Assembly (NCBI GenBank): GCA_018402605.1
Contig: JAGYIK010000061.1
Coordinates: 1-6,939 of the forward strand
DNA from: Litorivicinus sp.
GTDB lineage: Bacteria; Pseudomonadota; Gammaproteobacteria; Pseudomonadales; Litorivicinaceae
Direction of reading: 5' to 3'
DNA: 6,939 nt
Within the stretch, counting starts at the first letter, position 1. Every line of letters starts with the position of its first letter. Shown piece by piece: positions 6,592 through 6,939 of the stretch. The translations under genes were made by a program, and so were the position numbers. The notes below the pieces were generated by a model that did no database searches, had not been told where the DNA came from, and worked only from the letters and a program-made list of their open reading frames with translations.

Positions 6592-6939
6592 TTAAAAATA
6601 ACTGCGTCGATCGGCAGACACATCGAACCCACGATCATCGGAGCTCTCAGTTTCAGTGTCGGCAGACACACTCGCGTCATTTGAGGGAGCTTCATTGCCC
6701 TCTTCGCTCGCGGTCTCTGGGGAATCAGTGGACGTGGCTTCGCTGGTCGTTGCCGGGCGATTAGAAGAATCAGAATCACCGCCACCGTTCGAGCCACCAA
6801 AATCCATGGGGCGCTCACCGCTTGCGCGCCAGTTGGAAATGGATCGTGCAGGAGTGGATTCCACGCCTCCACTTCGAAGCAACGCAAACACACGTTGAAG
6901 TCCACCGTCGCTTCGGCGCTCAAGCGCCTCGGCGATGCG
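6592..6939 (-). CDS. C-terminal part of an unrecognised protein with acidic Ser/Thr-rich tail (partial)
   Basis: An open minus-strand frame enters from the right edge and ends at TAA 6592-6594, giving 115 residues with the N-terminus outside the window. The first 45 or so residues look folded, starting RIAEALERRSDGGLQRVFAL, a probable amphipathic helix, followed by a segment containing SNWR. From about residue 48 to the end the protein is low-complexity and rich in Ser, Thr, Asp, Glu, Gly and Asn, ending SADRRSYF, so it is probably disordered. A GTG at 6889-6891 could be a start, but the frame stays open and protein-like beyond it, so I treat the gene as cut by the edge. I do not recognise the family. 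It converges on the metallophosphoesterase gene with only six bases between stop codons, and no terminator is visible. Confidence 0.6.
   Translation of the reverse strand, partial: RIAEALERRSDGGLQRVFALLRSGGVESTPARSISNWRASGERPMDFGGSNGGGDSDSSNRPATTSEATSTDSPETASEEGNEAPSNDASVSADTETESSDDRGFDVSADRRSYF
6611..6670. repeat. Two 12-base direct repeats within the acidic tail
   Basis: TCGGCAGACACA occurs at 6611-6622 and again at 6659-6670. On the minus strand each copy encodes VSAD in the disordered tail of the partial gene. It is probably a small internal duplication typical of low-complexity coding sequence. Confidence 0.4.

Noticed and set aside
6477..6923. Minus-strand 148-codon frame with a hydrophobic segment
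   Set aside because: It runs antisense into the end of the well-supported phosphoesterase and overlaps the acidic-tail frame. Composition is Arg/Pro-rich as in shadow frames.

Overview
The window reads like chromosomal DNA of a proteobacterium, most likely a gammaproteobacterium. The support is the gene families present: a SulP transporter paired with a universal stress protein, a BktB-like thiolase, an SseA-type sulfurtransferase and a Bcr/CflA exporter. GC content is moderate (roughly mid-50s by eye, not calculated). No phylogenetic search could be run, so the lineage is an inference. There is no sign of phage, insertion sequence, CRISPR array, tRNA or rRNA.

Layout: (i) 12-2340, minus strand: a SulP-type anion transporter (866-2340) followed by a tandem-domain universal stress protein (12-854). 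The two lie 11 bases apart, and the Shine-Dalgarno of the second gene touches the stop codon of the first, so they look like one operon. (ii) 2341-2466: a divergent promoter region. (iii) 2467-3603, plus strand: a BktB-like acetyl-CoA acetyltransferase (thiolase). (iv) 3616-3638: a hairpin between convergent gene ends. (v) 3625-4473, minus strand: an intact 3-mercaptopyruvate sulfurtransferase (SseA type). (vi) 4544-5758 and 5755-6585, plus strand: a Bcr/CflA-family MFS exporter and a membrane-anchored metallophosphoesterase overlapping by four bases. (vii) 6592-6939, minus strand: the C-terminal end of an unrecognised protein with an acidic, Ser/Thr-rich tail, cut by the window edge.

The most notable property is a tract of about 2.1 kb (roughly 1346-3430) in which both the transporter and the thiolase are broken by many small indels. 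Conserved family peptides can still be read throughout by hopping between frames. The damage starts and stops inside genes, not at gene borders: the last 480 bases of the transporter and the last 190 or so of the thiolase are clean, and all other genes are intact. Several indels in the transporter look like loss of one base from a short run of identical bases. I therefore favour a low-quality stretch of consensus over genuine pseudogenes, but the sequence alone cannot settle it.

Functionally the genes are ordinary metabolism and transport: inorganic anion uptake with a stress-protein partner, acyl-CoA metabolism, sulfur transfer from mercaptopyruvate, and multidrug or metabolite efflux. I did not find evidence of a previously undescribed system.
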